Part shown: positions 1 to 12,546 of the stretch, in pieces
Layout: each line of letters begins with the position of its first letter
How positions within the stretch are numbered: the first letter of the stretch is position 1
Source of the DNA: Leptotrichia sp. HSP-342
Lineage (GTDB): Bacteria > Fusobacteriota > Fusobacteriia > Fusobacteriales > Leptotrichiaceae
NCBI RefSeq assembly: GCF_041199995.1
Contig: NZ_CP165646.1
Location: forward strand, 2,294,001-2,358,000
Direction: 5' to 3'
Length of the DNA: 64,000 bases
Made by a program: the position numbers and the translations under genes
The notes under the pieces: model-generated
Told to the model about the DNA's origin: nothing
Database searches by the model: none
Seen by the model: the letters and a program-made list of their open reading frames with translations, nothing else

Positions 1-1
1 G

Positions 2-76
2 AAAAGAAATGTAGAAAAGCTCAAAAATACAGATATTTTTAGAAAGATTGATAGAAACAGGGAAATTGAATTATAA
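2..76 (+). CDS. C-terminal end of an unidentified gene cut by the window edge
   Basis: The first bases read as an open plus-strand frame ending in TAA at 74-76. It gives about 24 residues rich in Lys, Arg and Glu and ending in NREIEL. The composition looks coding rather than random for such AT-rich DNA, but the fragment is too short to assign to a family. If real, this gene converges with the ECF ATPase gene that ends at 599. Confidence 0.35.
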   Translation, partial: KRNVEKLKNTDIFRKIDRNREIEL

Positions 77-598
77 AAATTTTTAATCAGTATCTTGTAA
101 ACTAATAAAGCTTATAAATTGGTTTAGGAATAACTCAAATTTCTCATATATTATGTTATACTAAACCTTATTTAAATAATGAATTTATTACAAATTTTTC
201 TAATAAAGGATATAAACCTAATATTTTCAAGTAATTTAAGATATAATTTTTATTTTTTAAACAGAGTTTAGTATGAACTAATCCGTCGGAGCATTTTTCT
301 GTGCTGGCAAAACTGTTTGAGCATAGCGAGTTTTTTGTCAGTGCAGAAAAATGTCGAAGACTAGCCATGGGTTATTGCGTAGCAATCTTGCCATAATTTT
401 AATTATTAGGATAAACCTTTATTGCAAGGTAAGGTTTTGCGGCAATGAGCAATCCTACGAAAATAAAAAATAAAAAAGCTGAATGATATTGTTTCCCACT
501 TAATCCTATTTTTTTACTCTATCTATTTTTAAAATCAAAATCTTAATTATTTTAATTTGTATAATTTTTCATTTTACTAAAGACAACCAATATATATT
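77..598. other. Non-coding stretch with stem-loops, no convincing gene
   Basis: This 520-base gap separates the plus-strand fragment at the left edge from the minus-strand ATPase gene. A minus-strand frame at 168-368 is open for 66 codons, but it runs through a long inverted repeat and resembles no family I know, so I do not call it a gene. An imperfect inverted repeat pairs 121-134 with 155-167. A second pairs 291-312 with 333-355. The rest is AT-rich. Confidence 0.5.
291..355. repeat. Long imperfect stem-loop, possible dispersed repeat
   Basis: The arm at 291-312 (starting GCATTTTTCTGTGCTGGC) is nearly the reverse complement of 333-355, with a loop of about 20 bases. This block is visibly richer in G and C than its surroundings, as is the tail that follows (about 365-460, with GTAGCAATCTTGCC and a partial complement near 450). 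It looks like a copy of an interspersed repeat or a decayed insertion end rather than a terminator, because no T-run follows either arm. Confidence 0.4.
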
Positions 599-1396
599 TT
601 AATAATTTTCCACAAATTCCTTCACAGACAAAATCTTTCCATCCATTTCCATTTCCTTAGACAAATCACTGATATACGGTTGTTTTACCATGCTTTGCTC
701 CAATGTATCAAATTGCCAGAAAATATCACGTTTATCTCCATCAGCGATAACTTTTCCATTTGTCATTACAATTACCCTGTCAAAATTTTTTACTACAAAT
801 TCCATATCGTGAGTTATTGTAATTATAGTTTTTCCTTGCTTTTGAAGTTCGTCAATCAAGTTATGCAAAACTCTCATTCCTCTAAAATCCTGCCCTGCTG
901 TTGGCTCATCCATTACAATAACGTCTGAACCCATTGCAATTACTGCGGCAATTGTAACAAATTTTCTCAAGGAATACGGTAAATTGTACGGATTTTCCTT
1001 TTGATATTTTTCAAGTTCCGTTAATTTTATGGCATTTTCCACCATTGTTTTTGTTTCATCAGGAGAATATTTTAATTTTTTTGCTCCAAAGGCTATTTCA
1101 TCGTAAACATTGTTATGAAATATCTGATCCATTGGATTTTGAAAGACATATCCGACTTTTCGGCTCATTTTGGCAACGGTATATTTCTTTGTATTCCAGT
1201 CATCTACAACAACATCTCCGCTTACTGGCTTTAAAAGTCCATTCAACATTTTTACCATCGTTGTTTTCCCAGCTCCATTTTGCCCAATAATCGCAACTTT
1301 CTCCCCTTTTTTAACTTCAAGAGAAACATCATTAAGCACATTTTCAGTTCCATTCGGATATTTAAAACTCAAATTTTTTACAGTAATAAAACTCAT
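599..1396 (-). CDS. ECF transporter ATPase (EcfA-type) with an altered signature motif
   Basis: ABC ATPase of the energy-coupling-factor class, probably the partner of the ATPase at 3089-3928 in one importer with the EcfT at 3910-4665. I chose the ATG at 1396 because AAAGGAG lies just upstream; it gives 265 residues. Walker A is GQNGAGKTT (about 38-46), the Q-loop region is VFQNPMDQ and Walker B is DVIVMDEP. Where the family has LSGGQ, this protein reads LPYSLRKFVTIA (about 139-150), so one of the two composite ATP sites would carry a non-canonical signature. I recall similar sequences in other anaerobes, so it may be a conserved asymmetric subfamily rather than decay. The gene lies downstream of two unknown genes in the same operon. 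Confidence 0.85.
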   Translation of the reverse strand: MSFITVKNLSFKYPNGTENVLNDVSLEVKKGEKVAIIGQNGAGKTTMVKMLNGLLKPVSGDVVVDDWNTKKYTVAKMSRKVGYVFQNPMDQIFHNNVYDEIAFGAKKLKYSPDETKTMVENAIKLTELEKYQKENPYNLPYSLRKFVTIAAVIAMGSDVIVMDEPTAGQDFRGMRVLHNLIDELQKQGKTIITITHDMEFVVKNFDRVIVMTNGKVIADGDKRDIFWQFDTLEQSMVKQPYISDLSKEMEMDGKILSVKEFVENY

Positions 1397-1447
1397 AGTT
1401 TTGTCTCCTTTAAAAATTTTATTAAACAATTATCTTCAATAATTATT

Positions 1448-1975
1448 TTATTGTTCCAGCTCCTCTTTTTTCCTCTTCATGTATTCTGTAACTGTTCTAA
1501 AACTAAAAAAAGCCCCAAATATTATAAAAGTTACTGATACTATCAATAAATTTTTATAAAAAAAACGTTGATTGAAAACTTCATTTATCGAATTAAAAAA
1601 CTCTGCTGTAAATTTTGTTTTCTCAGATGAACTTATAAAATATGCCAGTTCAGTCACATTTCCAAGATAAATTGTTATAATTGCTGGAATATATGCAAGA
1701 AAAAGGGCTGACAACAATTCTTTATTTGACGGCTCTTTATTTTCTTTTGGTGCAAATCTGCTTCTATTCTTATCCTTTTCATTTTCAAAATTTTTTTTAT
1801 CATATCTATTTAATCCGTATGTCCAGCCACTACATATTCCTAAAAAAATCAGCACTTCAAAAAAAGGTATGTATTTATTAACAAATATTTTAAAAAGGCA
1901 GTATAGACAATAAACAATTGTCATCACAAAAAATAACAAAATAATTCCTAATAAGCCTGACAAACATCTTTTCAT
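1448..1975 (-). CDS. Unknown small membrane protein inside the ECF operon
   Basis: I do not recognise this 175-residue protein. It has four hydrophobic stretches, two near the N terminus (LLGIILLFFVMTIVYCLY and FFEVLIFLGICSGW), one in the middle and one near the C terminus (LLIVSVTFIIFGAFF). A charged, Asn/Lys-rich cytoplasmic-looking segment lies between the second and third, and the tail is Lys/Glu rich. The start is the ATG after AAGGGA; a TTG one codon upstream also fits. It lies about 50 bases upstream of the second ATPase gene and 39 bases after the 270-residue unknown protein, so all three are probably co-transcribed. A role with the importer is possible but unproven. Confidence 0.6.
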   Translation of the reverse strand: MKRCLSGLLGIILLFFVMTIVYCLYCLFKIFVNKYIPFFEVLIFLGICSGWTYGLNRYDKKNFENEKDKNRSRFAPKENKEPSNKELLSALFLAYIPAIITIYLGNVTELAYFISSSEKTKFTAEFFNSINEVFNQRFFYKNLLIVSVTFIIFGAFFSFRTVTEYMKRKKEELEQ

Positions 1976-2014
1976 CAAAATTTCCCTTTCTCACTTTCCA
2001 AATTTTCTTATTTT

Positions 2015-2827
2015 CTAATAAAATTTAGGATATTTTTTATCAAAATTTTCTATTAAATTTTTTAATAAAATTTCCTGACAAATTACTGTATTTTTAGCTT
2101 CAATTTCAATAATCGTATTCTTTTTCAAATCACTTACTGTAATTGTGCCGATTTCAAATTCAATATTATAATTTTCCCAATCATAAATCTCATTATCAAA
2201 TGTTACAGACTTATTCGATACTTGTATTTTGGGTGAACTTTCAAAAATCTGAGTCAATTCCTGCAATCCTTCTTCACTTGAAAATAAAAATTTATTTTTC
2301 ACAAAACCTTGATTTTGAAATGGAAAAATCTCAACTCCGCCATTTTCAATATTTTCTGCCGCTTTTGGAAAATTTTTTTCTAAAAAACATTTTTGAAATA
2401 CTGAAAATAAGTCATAATCATACCCGCTTCCATCTATCTTTTTCCAATTACCACCCTCAGATTTATACAAAATTTTAGAAAATTTCTTCATTTGAAATAA
2501 TCTATTATCCTTAAAGAAGAAATATTTTAAATTTTCATAGTACACTTTCTCTTTTTTGAAAATAAAATAATCATCATAAAATTCTATGTTAGGAAATTTA
2601 TTTTTGTAATAAAAAATAAACAATCCATTTAATAAGACAAATAGTATAAATAAGACTATTGAAGTTGAAACAGAAGATACGCTAAAGCCTTTTTCCATTT
2701 CTTCTGTAACTGAGAAAAGCAACATTATATCCAAAAATATCAAAATTCCTAAAATTTGTATTCTTGGTTTGGAATAAAATATAGTCCAGTCTATTTTTAT
2801 AATTTTTTTCAGTTTTCCTTCTTTCAT
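2015..2827 (-). CDS. Unknown membrane-anchored protein inside the ECF operon
   Basis: I do not recognise this 270-residue protein. Two hydrophobic helices lie near residues 22-40 (IQILGILIFLDIMLLFSV) and 52-75, followed by about 190 residues of soluble, aromatic and Lys-rich sequence. This layout suggests a two-helix anchor with a cytoplasmic domain. The ATG follows GAAAGGGA and overlaps the TGA of the macro-domain remnant upstream in an ATGA arrangement, which suggests translational coupling inherited from when the upstream gene was intact. No motif points to a function. Confidence 0.6.
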   Translation of the reverse strand: MKEGKLKKIIKIDWTIFYSKPRIQILGILIFLDIMLLFSVTEEMEKGFSVSSVSTSIVLFILFVLLNGLFIFYYKNKFPNIEFYDDYFIFKKEKVYYENLKYFFFKDNRLFQMKKFSKILYKSEGGNWKKIDGSGYDYDLFSVFQKCFLEKNFPKAAENIENGGVEIFPFQNQGFVKNKFLFSSEEGLQELTQIFESSPKIQVSNKSVTFDNEIYDWENYNIEFEIGTITVSDLKKNTIIEIEAKNTVICQEILLKNLIENFDKKYPKFY

Positions 2828-3060
2828 AAAATCCCTTTCTCTTCCAGTAATTTTTGATAAATCTCAAAATTTTCATCTTCAAAACATACAAAATTTACTT
2901 TTTCTATAAAATCACTTTTCGCCAAATATTCTGTCACAGCGTTAATAGCAGTTTTTGCAGCTAAATCTTTTGGAAATCTGTACACTCCTGTCGAGATATT
3001 TGGAAAGGAAATATTTTTCAGTTTATTTTTTTCAGCCAATTCTAAACTTAAGATATAGGT
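2824..3060 (-). pseudogene. Macro-domain protein (ADP-ribosyl hydrolase type), C-terminal remnant
   Basis: The frame encodes only the C-terminal half of a YmdB-like macro domain. The diagnostic stretch SLELAEKNKLKNISFPN is followed by ISTGVYRFPK, the glycine-rich phosphate-binding loop of O-acetyl-ADP-ribose deacetylases. The normal N-terminal half, with the Asn/Asp catalytic region, is missing: upstream the frame soon reaches a stop near 3082 and then the ATPase gene. A TTG at 3039 could start a 71-residue peptide, but no ribosome-binding site precedes it. Full-length relatives are about 170 residues. I read this as a deletion remnant in the ECF operon. Confidence 0.75.
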
Positions 3061-3088
3061 TTTTTAACAATTTTTATTTTTTATTACT

Positions 3089-3928
3089 TTATTTTTTCAA
3101 TAACTCCACTATCTTTTCCTTGGTTATAGGAATTTCTTCAAGCTCAACTTTTCCTGATTTTTCAAGTTCATAAGCAAGTATAGAATATTGTGTCATACCA
3201 ATTTCCTTTTCTAGCAAGATTTTATTATTTAAAACTTCTTCCGCTTTTCCGCTCAAAATTATTTCTCCTTCATCAAGGACAAGTATATTTTGGGCATATT
3301 CTGCAATAAGTTCAAGTTTATGTTCAACCAAGATTATTGATTTTCCTTCATTTGCCATTAAATTTATAATTTTGAAAATATCTTCTGTTCCTTTTGGATC
3401 AAGCTGTGAAGTTGGCTCGTCAATAACTAGAATGTCAGGATCCATTGCGATAATTGAGGCAAGTGCCACTCTTTGCTTTTGTCCGCCAGATAAATCGTAA
3501 GGATTTCTGTCACGCAGCTTTTCAATTTCAAGCAGTTTCAATATTTTTTCAACTTTGGAAATTATTTCTCCTTTGTCTAAACCTAAATTTTCAAGTCCAT
3601 AAGCTATTTCCTCAAAAACTGTATCTTTTACTCCGCTAATCTGTGTAAACGGATTCTGAAATACAAACCCAATTTTCTGAACAAGTTCCTTTTGAGAATA
3701 ATCTTTCAGTTCTTTATCTTCCAGCGTTATTGTCCCTGTCAGTTCCCCTTTATAAAAATCAGGCACAAATCGCCTTAACATATTGCAAAATGTCGTTTTT
3801 CCGCTCCCATTTTTTCCGATTATAGCCCAAAATTCGCCTTTTTTTATCTCGATATTAATATTTTTCAGAGCTTGTTTTTCTTCAAGCGGATATTTGTAGT
3901 TCACATTTTCTATTTTGAAATAACCCAT
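3089..3928 (-). CDS. ECF transporter ATPase (EcfA-type), canonical
   Basis: ATP-binding subunit of an energy-coupling-factor importer, 279 residues from the ATG at 3928, which has GGAGG at good spacing. Walker A GKNGSGKTT (about 38-46), Q-loop VFQNPFTQ, signature YDLSGGQKQRVALAS, Walker B DILVIDEPTSQLDP and the switch histidine in LVEHKLEL are all intact. The start lies inside the 3' end of the EcfT gene (overlap of about 19 bases), typical of translational coupling within a complex. Together with the variant ATPase at 599-1396 it would form the usual EcfA heterodimer. Confidence 0.9.
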   Translation of the reverse strand: MGYFKIENVNYKYPLEEKQALKNINIEIKKGEFWAIIGKNGSGKTTFCNMLRRFVPDFYKGELTGTITLEDKELKDYSQKELVQKIGFVFQNPFTQISGVKDTVFEEIAYGLENLGLDKGEIISKVEKILKLLEIEKLRDRNPYDLSGGQKQRVALASIIAMDPDILVIDEPTSQLDPKGTEDIFKIINLMANEGKSIILVEHKLELIAEYAQNILVLDEGEIILSGKAEEVLNNKILLEKEIGMTQYSILAYELEKSGKVELEEIPITKEKIVELLKK

Positions 3929-4665
3929 ACCACCCTCCACACAATACACAGCACTATAAAAATAGCCAGCATAATTTTCATAATTTTATCATTTTTTGTT
4001 TCTTTTATATCATTCAATATTGTCCGCTTTTCTCCAATCGAAAACCCACGTGCCTCCAGCGTAATCGCTCTTTCTTCAGTATTTAAAATAGAAGATAGCA
4101 CTAATGGCACAAATACTGGTAGTAAAGCCCTCGTTCTCACAAAAATATTTCCTTCTGTTTCCACACCTCTTGAACGCTGTGAATCCAAGATTACGCCAGC
4201 CTGTTTTCCCATTTCAGGAATTATTTGAAAAGTTAAAAGAAGGATAAATGCAAATTTAGGATTTATTCCTTTTTTTTCAAGAGCTACTGTAAAATCCTTT
4301 ATTGAAGTTATAAGAGTCAGTAATGTAACTGAAGCCACGATTGCCCATAACTTTGATGTGATTTTTACAGCTTTTAGTAATCCAGCTTTATAAATTGTAA
4401 AAATCCCAATTTTTGCTACAATTTCATTTGAAGCAAATAACGTACTTTGTGCAGCAAATATAACTAAAGTCAGTAAAAATAAACTTATAAAAACTCTTTT
4501 GAAATAAGCGCTGCCTTTTCCATAAAAACTTGCTAAAATTCCACAAACTATAACAAGCACATAGCCATAAAAGTCATTTGGGATTAAAAATGCTGAAATT
4601 ATAAGTGATATTGCAAAATATAACTTTGTAAGCGGATACAGCCCTTCTAAAAATTTTTTTATCAT
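3910..4665 (-). CDS. ECF transporter transmembrane scaffold (EcfT)
   Basis: Membrane coupling subunit of the ECF importer, 251 residues. Hydrophobic helices occupy the first two thirds. The C-terminal cytoplasmic part carries the two Arg-containing coupling helices expected of EcfT: SQRSRGVETEG (about 165-175) and ITLEARGFSIG. These helices dock on the two ATPases in known structures. It lies 16 bases after the S component gene and overlaps the ATPase gene downstream, so S-T-A form one transcript. Confidence 0.88.
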   Translation of the reverse strand: MIKKFLEGLYPLTKLYFAISLIISAFLIPNDFYGYVLVIVCGILASFYGKGSAYFKRVFISLFLLTLVIFAAQSTLFASNEIVAKIGIFTIYKAGLLKAVKITSKLWAIVASVTLLTLITSIKDFTVALEKKGINPKFAFILLLTFQIIPEMGKQAGVILDSQRSRGVETEGNIFVRTRALLPVFVPLVLSSILNTEERAITLEARGFSIGEKRTILNDIKETKNDKIMKIMLAIFIVLCIVWRVVWVISK

Positions 4666-4680
4666 TTTATTTCTCCACTT

Positions 4681-5274
4681 CTATTTTGTTCCATGAATAT
4701 AGTTTTCTCCATACTTAAATTTAATCAAATATCTATCAGACATACTTTTAACAATTAACATCGCAATAACAACTGTTATTACTTTATCACCAATTTCTGA
4801 AATAAAATTAGATAAAGTTGCAGCAACTTTTAAGCTTATCCCTTGTTTTACAAAAAATGAAGTTAAAACTCCAGTTGCATTCGGTGTAATTCCACCATAC
4901 ATTAAAATTGTTATTAGAGTAGATGAACTAATACTAACTATCGTCAATATTAATGTACAAACTACTATTTTTACAACATAATTTTTCATTTTAAATCTAG
5001 TCAATGTTCCCATTACAACAGCAATCAAAATTCCAACTGGTATAAATGCCAAATTTTCAGGTGCAAGTCCACCAGTAACTATACTTGTAATAATTGCAGC
5101 AACTGATCCAACCCAAGGACCAGCCAGAAGACTTATAAAAACTGTTCCTATCGAATCAAGAAATAATGGCACATTTAACATTTTTGCAATAGTAAATCCT
5201 GTAAAATTAATAGCCACTGCTACTGGTATCAACAAACTTGACATTAAAGAAAAATCCTCTTTTAAACTTTTCAT
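4681..5274 (-). CDS. ECF transporter substrate-binding membrane subunit (S component)
   Basis: Small hydrophobic protein of 197 residues with about six membrane segments, including the N-terminal motif FLDSIGTVFISLLAGPWVG and a Gly/Ala-rich second helix. This size and layout, plus its place as first gene before EcfT and an ATPase, identify it as the substrate-specific S component. The substrate is not clear from sequence; relatives carry vitamins or their precursors. The ATG follows AAGGAGG. A promoter lies immediately upstream (5306-5334) and no riboswitch is seen between it and the gene. Confidence 0.8.
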   Translation of the reverse strand: MKSLKEDFSLMSSLLIPVAVAINFTGFTIAKMLNVPLFLDSIGTVFISLLAGPWVGSVAAIITSIVTGGLAPENLAFIPVGILIAVVMGTLTRFKMKNYVVKIVVCTLILTIVSISSSTLITILMYGGITPNATGVLTSFFVKQGISLKVAATLSNFISEIGDKVITVVIAMLIVKSMSDRYLIKFKYGENYIHGTK

Positions 5275-5305
5275 TTTTCTGCCTCCTTAAAATTTTATTT
5301 ACTAT

Positions 5306-5334
5306 ATTTTAAAACATATTTGGCAATATTTCAA
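5306..5334 (-). promoter_or_regulatory. Sigma-70-type promoter for the ECF operon
   Basis: On the minus strand TTGAAA (5329-5334) and TAAAAT (5306-5311) are separated by exactly 17 bases. The -10 box is about 30 bases before the start codon of the S component, leaving a short leader. Confidence 0.6.
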
Positions 5335-5519
5335 CCTTTGGAAGAAAGTTTTGTTATTTTTTTAACAATCATATTAAATTTATTCTTTAAATATTTTTAC
5401 TATTTTCTATTTAAAAAACAAAAATTATACTTTATACTAAAAAATATAGAGGCATTCATCAAATAACATAATAATTCTTTTTTAACCGCTTTTTTAATCA
5501 TGTGATATTTCCTTCAGAA

Positions 5520-5757
5520 CATTCCTTATTGGACTTTCTTTTCCTAAAAAAAAGATACAAAATACAGAGAGCAGGACGAGAAAGAAGTAAATAGATATTT
5601 AAAAAAATTACCAGAAGCAGGTTCAGGCAGAGAAATAATCTATATTGATGAAACAAATTTTGACGAATATTACTAGATAAATAAGGCTGGAGTAAAAGGA
5701 GAATATCTATAGAAGAGCAGATAAGAGATATAAATCAAACTGAATTCCTTTTTGAAC
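5520..5757 (+). pseudogene. IS630-family transposase remnant
   Basis: From 5554 the plus strand reads an uninterrupted stretch ending IIYIDETNFDEYY before a TAG at 5674. IYIDET is the middle catalytic Asp motif of IS630/Tc1-type DDE transposases. Further in-frame stops follow near 5710 and 5722. Upstream, an A-run at about 5546-5553 appears to shift the frame. Only the centre of a normal transposase of about 330 residues survives, and I see no terminal repeats. It lies between the ECF operon promoter and the 3' end of the rRNA operon. Confidence 0.65.
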
Positions 5758-5764
5758 AAAAAAA

Positions 5765-5841
5765 TGGCGTCCCCGGTTGGACTTGAACCAACGACCCTCT
5801 GATTAACAGTCAGATGCTCTAACCAGCTGAGCTACGGAGAC
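5765..5841 (-). tRNA. tRNA-Asn (anticodon GTT)
   Basis: The minus strand folds as a 77-base tRNA: acceptor GTCTCCG pairs with CGGGGAC, the discriminator is G and CCA is encoded. The anticodon loop CTGTTAA gives anticodon GTT. It is the last gene of the rRNA operon, 12 bases after 5S. Confidence 0.95.
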
Positions 5842-5853
5842 GCAAAGAAAAAA

Positions 5854-5969
5854 AGTTTGGCAACTTCCTATTTTCCCGGGACGAATCCAAGTATCGTAGG
5901 CGCAGGCAGACTTAACTGCCGGGTTCGAAATGTGACCGGGTGTATCCCTGCCGCTATGATCACCAAACT
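5854..5969 (-). rRNA. rrf: 5S ribosomal RNA
   Basis: About 116 bases, with AGTTTGG and CCAAACT as pairing ends, and CCCGGGACGAATCC and CGGGTTCGAAATG as internal landmarks. It lies between 23S and tRNA-Asn in the usual order. The exact ends are approximate. Confidence 0.93.
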
Positions 5970-6034
5970 ATGTAAGATTAAATTGTATGAACTAAGACAA
6001 TGAGAAATAAATAGTAGAAGTAAAAGACTACCTA

Positions 6035-8942
<2,908 letters not shown>

Positions 8943-9049
8943 AACTTTTACTCTAGTTTTATTGTAATCTTTTACCTACTATTCATTTCTCATTGTCCTA
9001 ATATAAAACATAGAAGATATAAGAAGAAGCTGTGTTTATTTCTCCTTAG

Positions 9050-10562
<1,513 letters not shown>

Positions 10563-10724
10563 TATATCATAAATATATTTTATTTCACCTTAGTTTTGAC
10601 AAGTTCATATCTTACTCTACTAAAATATGTACTCTTGACTTTTGTTTTATCTATTACACATTATTGCTTCTTCTATTCTTATTTTCTATTGTCCTGTGAT
10701 ACCTTTTTCGTATCGACAAGATAT

Positions 10725-10753
10725 ATATTACCATAATCGCTCCCTTTTGTCAA
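10725..10753 (-). promoter_or_regulatory. rRNA operon promoter
   Basis: On the minus strand a perfect TTGACA (10748-10753), a 17-base spacer and TAATAT (10725-10730). An A/T-rich tract upstream (10754-10788) could act as an UP element. The leader to 16S would be about 155 bases. A decayed IS30 copy begins 36 bases upstream of the -35 box. Confidence 0.8.
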
Positions 10754-10788
10754 CTACTTTTTTTGAATTTTTCTAAATTTTTTCATAA

Positions 10789-11623
10789 GTGTATTGTATA
10801 ATCAAGTGCAACACCTAAAACATAGTAAAAATGATGTACTAATATCTAACTCCTTCCAACAGAGGACAAATTCAGGCTTACCAAAATGAAGACAAGTCCA
10901 TCCGCTTCATCGCAAAGTTGCTTGGAAAAAGTCCTTCCACTATTTCAAGAGAACTCAAAAGAAACTCTGTAACTCAGATGGTTTCATCCTACAGCTTTAA
11001 AGATATCTGTATTGCTGATACTGCTCACATTCTATACAAAAAAAGAATACAGAAGTGTCTATGCCATAAGCAGTATGACCCTCTATATCTTTGTTGAGAT
11101 TAAAAAAGAGATTTTTGAAAAAGAGAAAAGGGTTCACAGCATTGACACCTTCTGCAATATCTACAAAAGAAATAATCTTGATAAAGCTATCCCTTCAACC
11201 AAAACTGTATATGAAATAATTCACAGAGGGGAAACTAAAGGAATAAAGCCATACATGCTTCCTAGAATGACTAAACTTAAGCCTAGAAAAAAAACTGATT
11301 GGACAACGTAATGCTAAAAAGAATAAAAGCATACTGGGCGCAAGAATTGAGCAGAGACCTGAGCATATTAACAGCCGTGAAGAAAAAGGATACTCTGAAA
11401 TTAATGCCGTAAAAGGCAAGAATGGAAAAGAGAAAAAAATACCAGAAATACAAAAAATTTTGAATAAGAGATGCAGAAAAATACTGAACTATCGTTCAGC
11501 AGAAGAGTATTATTTTGATAACACTACAGCATAAAAATTAAAGAGCAGAAAAATCTCTGCCCTTAAAAAAACTTTAACTTTATATTATTTTTACTTTCTG
11601 TTGCACTTGACTTGACAATACAC
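10789..11623 (+). mobile_element. Decayed IS30-family insertion sequence
   Basis: The ends are 25-base imperfect inverted repeats: 10789-10813 begins GTGTATTGT and ends TCAAGTGCAACA, and 11599-11623 is its near-complement with four mismatches in the middle. Between them is a broken IS30-type transposase. The element is about 835 bases, shorter than the roughly 1 kb of intact family members, because the catalytic core is largely deleted. I see no target-site duplication. Confidence 0.8.
10867..11534 (+). pseudogene. IS30-family transposase, internally deleted and frameshifted
   Basis: The N-terminal part includes the helix-turn-helix IAKLLGKSPSTISRELKRN near 10910-10970. After a shift the frame continues as KTVYEIIHRGETKGIKPYMLP and KLKPRKK, typical of the segment before the first catalytic Asp. 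The next block reads LGARIEQRPEHINSREEKGY, matching the family's SIEeRP...R...GHWE region but without the normal Glu/Asp context. The C-terminal end NKRCRKILNYRSAEEYYF corresponds to the usual PRK-LGYKTP-E end. The middle of the DDE domain is missing, so it cannot be active. Confidence 0.8.
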
Positions 11624-11758
11624 CGTTTTTTATAATTTTATACTAATCCTGTAACTTTTATTCCTCTGTTAACTATTGCCTTTATAAAGTTATTTCCTAA
11701 AAGTTTGTTGCTCCATACAAATGAATACTTTATTTTTACAACTTTTTAATTCTTTTAT

Positions 11759-12481
11759 CTATAACGGCTTCTTGGATGGAATTCCTATTTTTCTTGGATA
11801 TTTTTTGTCTGTTTTTTGTAGTTTTAAAATTTCCAAAATTATCCTTTTATCCATACTTTCTGGAAGATTAAATTCAAAAGTTTTGTTTATTTTTGCATTT
11901 AAAATCTTTAGAGCATTTTTCGATTCTTCTATTTCGTTTAGGTTTAATTTTTGTGGTAAAAATCGTCCATTTACTTTTATGAATGGAATCATATACTCCA
12001 GTATTATTCTTAAATTTGCTACTCCTCGACAAAGAGCAACATCAAAACATTCTCTTCTATCTTTTATTAATTCTTCTGCACGTTCAAAACTTGTGGTTAC
12101 ATTCTGTAAATTTAATTCTTTTATTACTTCATTTATGAATTCTATTTTTTTCCTTACTGAATCTACTAACAAAAACTTTTTCTCTGGGTAATAAATAACA
12201 AGTACAAGCCCAGGAAATCCAGCACCTGTTCCCACATCTATAAAAGATTTTTCGTCATCATTTATAACTTTTGTTAAAAGTAAGGAATCTATAAAATGTT
12301 TTTCCAGCATTCCTTTTTTCTCACGAATTGCTGTTAAATTCATAATCTGATTTTTATTATATAAAAGTTCCAAAAATTTCAGCATTTGTATAATTTTTTC
12401 ATCTGGTACTTTAATTTCTGATTTTGAAAGCAAGTTTAAGAAATATTCTCTTAAATTGGCTTCTTCGTTTATATTTTCCAC
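11759..12481 (-). CDS. rsmG: 16S rRNA (guanine-527 N7) methyltransferase RsmG
   Basis: A 240-residue class I SAM-dependent methyltransferase. The SAM-binding motif IDVGTGAGFPGLVL (about 81-94) followed by LLVDSVRKKIEFI, and the later ALCRGVANL, are RsmG hallmarks. It methylates G527 in the 530 loop of 16S rRNA. It lies 65 bases downstream of mnmG, the order (gidA-gidB) found in many bacteria. The 3' end faces the decayed IS30. Confidence 0.95.
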   Translation of the reverse strand: MENINEEANLREYFLNLLSKSEIKVPDEKIIQMLKFLELLYNKNQIMNLTAIREKKGMLEKHFIDSLLLTKVINDDEKSFIDVGTGAGFPGLVLVIYYPEKKFLLVDSVRKKIEFINEVIKELNLQNVTTSFERAEELIKDRRECFDVALCRGVANLRIILEYMIPFIKVNGRFLPQKLNLNEIEESKNALKILNAKINKTFEFNLPESMDKRIILEILKLQKTDKKYPRKIGIPSKKPL

Positions 12482-12546
12482 TTTTTCTCCTTACATTCCA
12501 TTAATATATAAAAACTTTCTTTAGTTTGGTTTTAAAATAGCCAAAT

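Noticed and set aside
168..368. Minus-strand 66-codon open frame
   Set aside because: It runs through a hairpin repeat, has no ribosome-binding site I can see and no recognisable domain.
8943..9049. tRNA in the 16S-23S spacer
   Set aside because: The spacer is only about 107 bases, AT-rich, with no cloverleaf.
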